Shown here: positions 42,574-42,581 of the stretch, one piece after another
How positions within the stretch are numbered: position 1 is the first letter of the stretch
How the letters are laid out: each line of letters opens with the position of its first letter
Assembly: GCA_023443095.1 (NCBI GenBank)
Contig: JAEZVV010000181.1
Span: 1 to 42,581, forward strand
Direction: 5' to 3'
DNA length: 42,581 nt
From: Pseudomonadota bacterium
GTDB taxonomy: Bacteria > Pseudomonadota > Gammaproteobacteria > Burkholderiales > Burkholderiaceae_F
Program-made: the position numbers and the translations under genes
Notes under the pieces: model-generated
What the model was told of the DNA's origin: nothing
The model's input: only the letters and a program-made list of their open reading frames with translations
The model's database searches: none

Positions 42574-42581
42574 CACGGCTC

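Overview
The window is high-GC DNA from a Gram-negative bacterium and is almost fully coding. It is most likely a betaproteobacterium of the Rhodocyclales or a close relative. This is inferred from pilT-yggS-proC adjacency, a ridA-recG-oxyR-dps string, a TRAP transporter, ubiquinone synthesis (ubiA), a periplasmic fumarate-respiration module and large type IV pilus (T4P) minor-pilin loci. No species can be fixed from the sequence alone. I see no rRNA, tRNA, insertion sequence, prophage or CRISPR array.

Layout. 1-2.5 kb: the 5' part of pilT (minus) divergent from yggS-proC (plus). 2.5-7.0 kb: a carbon-uptake unit, gntK-dctQ-dctM-dctP (minus), divergent from a GntR/LacI-type regulator whose predicted operator overlaps both promoters. 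7.0-7.9 kb: ubiA. 8.0-12.2 kb: the ugpBAEC glycerol-3-phosphate ABC transporter, with an attenuator-like hairpin after ugpB. 12.3-16.3 kb: ridA-recG-oxyR-dps (minus), a peroxide and DNA-repair group. 16.4-19.0 kb: a PAS-GGDEF-EAL cyclic-di-GMP protein (minus) and thioredoxin 2 (plus). 19.0-20.1 kb: a gene-free stretch of about 1 kb rich in inverted repeats, including a perfect 26-bp palindrome. 20.1-26.7 kb: frdCAB-aspA-dcu (plus), a complete aspartate/fumarate respiration module: Dcu exchanges C4-dicarboxylates, AspA turns aspartate into fumarate, and a Wolinella-type di-heme quinol:fumarate reductase reduces it to succinate. 26.8-34.2 kb: a minor-pilin operon, pilE-fimT-pilV-pilW-pilX-pilY1-tonB-like (minus). 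34.2-34.6 kb: a shared divergent leader. 34.6-41.3 kb: a second paralogous operon, fimT-pilV-pilW-pilX-pilY1-pilE (plus). 41.3 kb to the end: a membrane protein with a degenerate GGDEF domain (minus).

The most interesting features are: (i) two complete, divergent and non-identical T4P tip-complex operons side by side, with calcium-loop motifs spread over FimT, PilW and PilY1 and a TonB-like protein at the end of one of them; (ii) the gntR/gntK control region, where one GntR-type palindrome covers both predicted -10 boxes and an exact 14-mer copy lies inside the regulator's own helix-turn-helix codons; (iii) the structured 1-kb stretch before frdC; and (iv) the fumarate respiration module in a ubiquinone-making organism.
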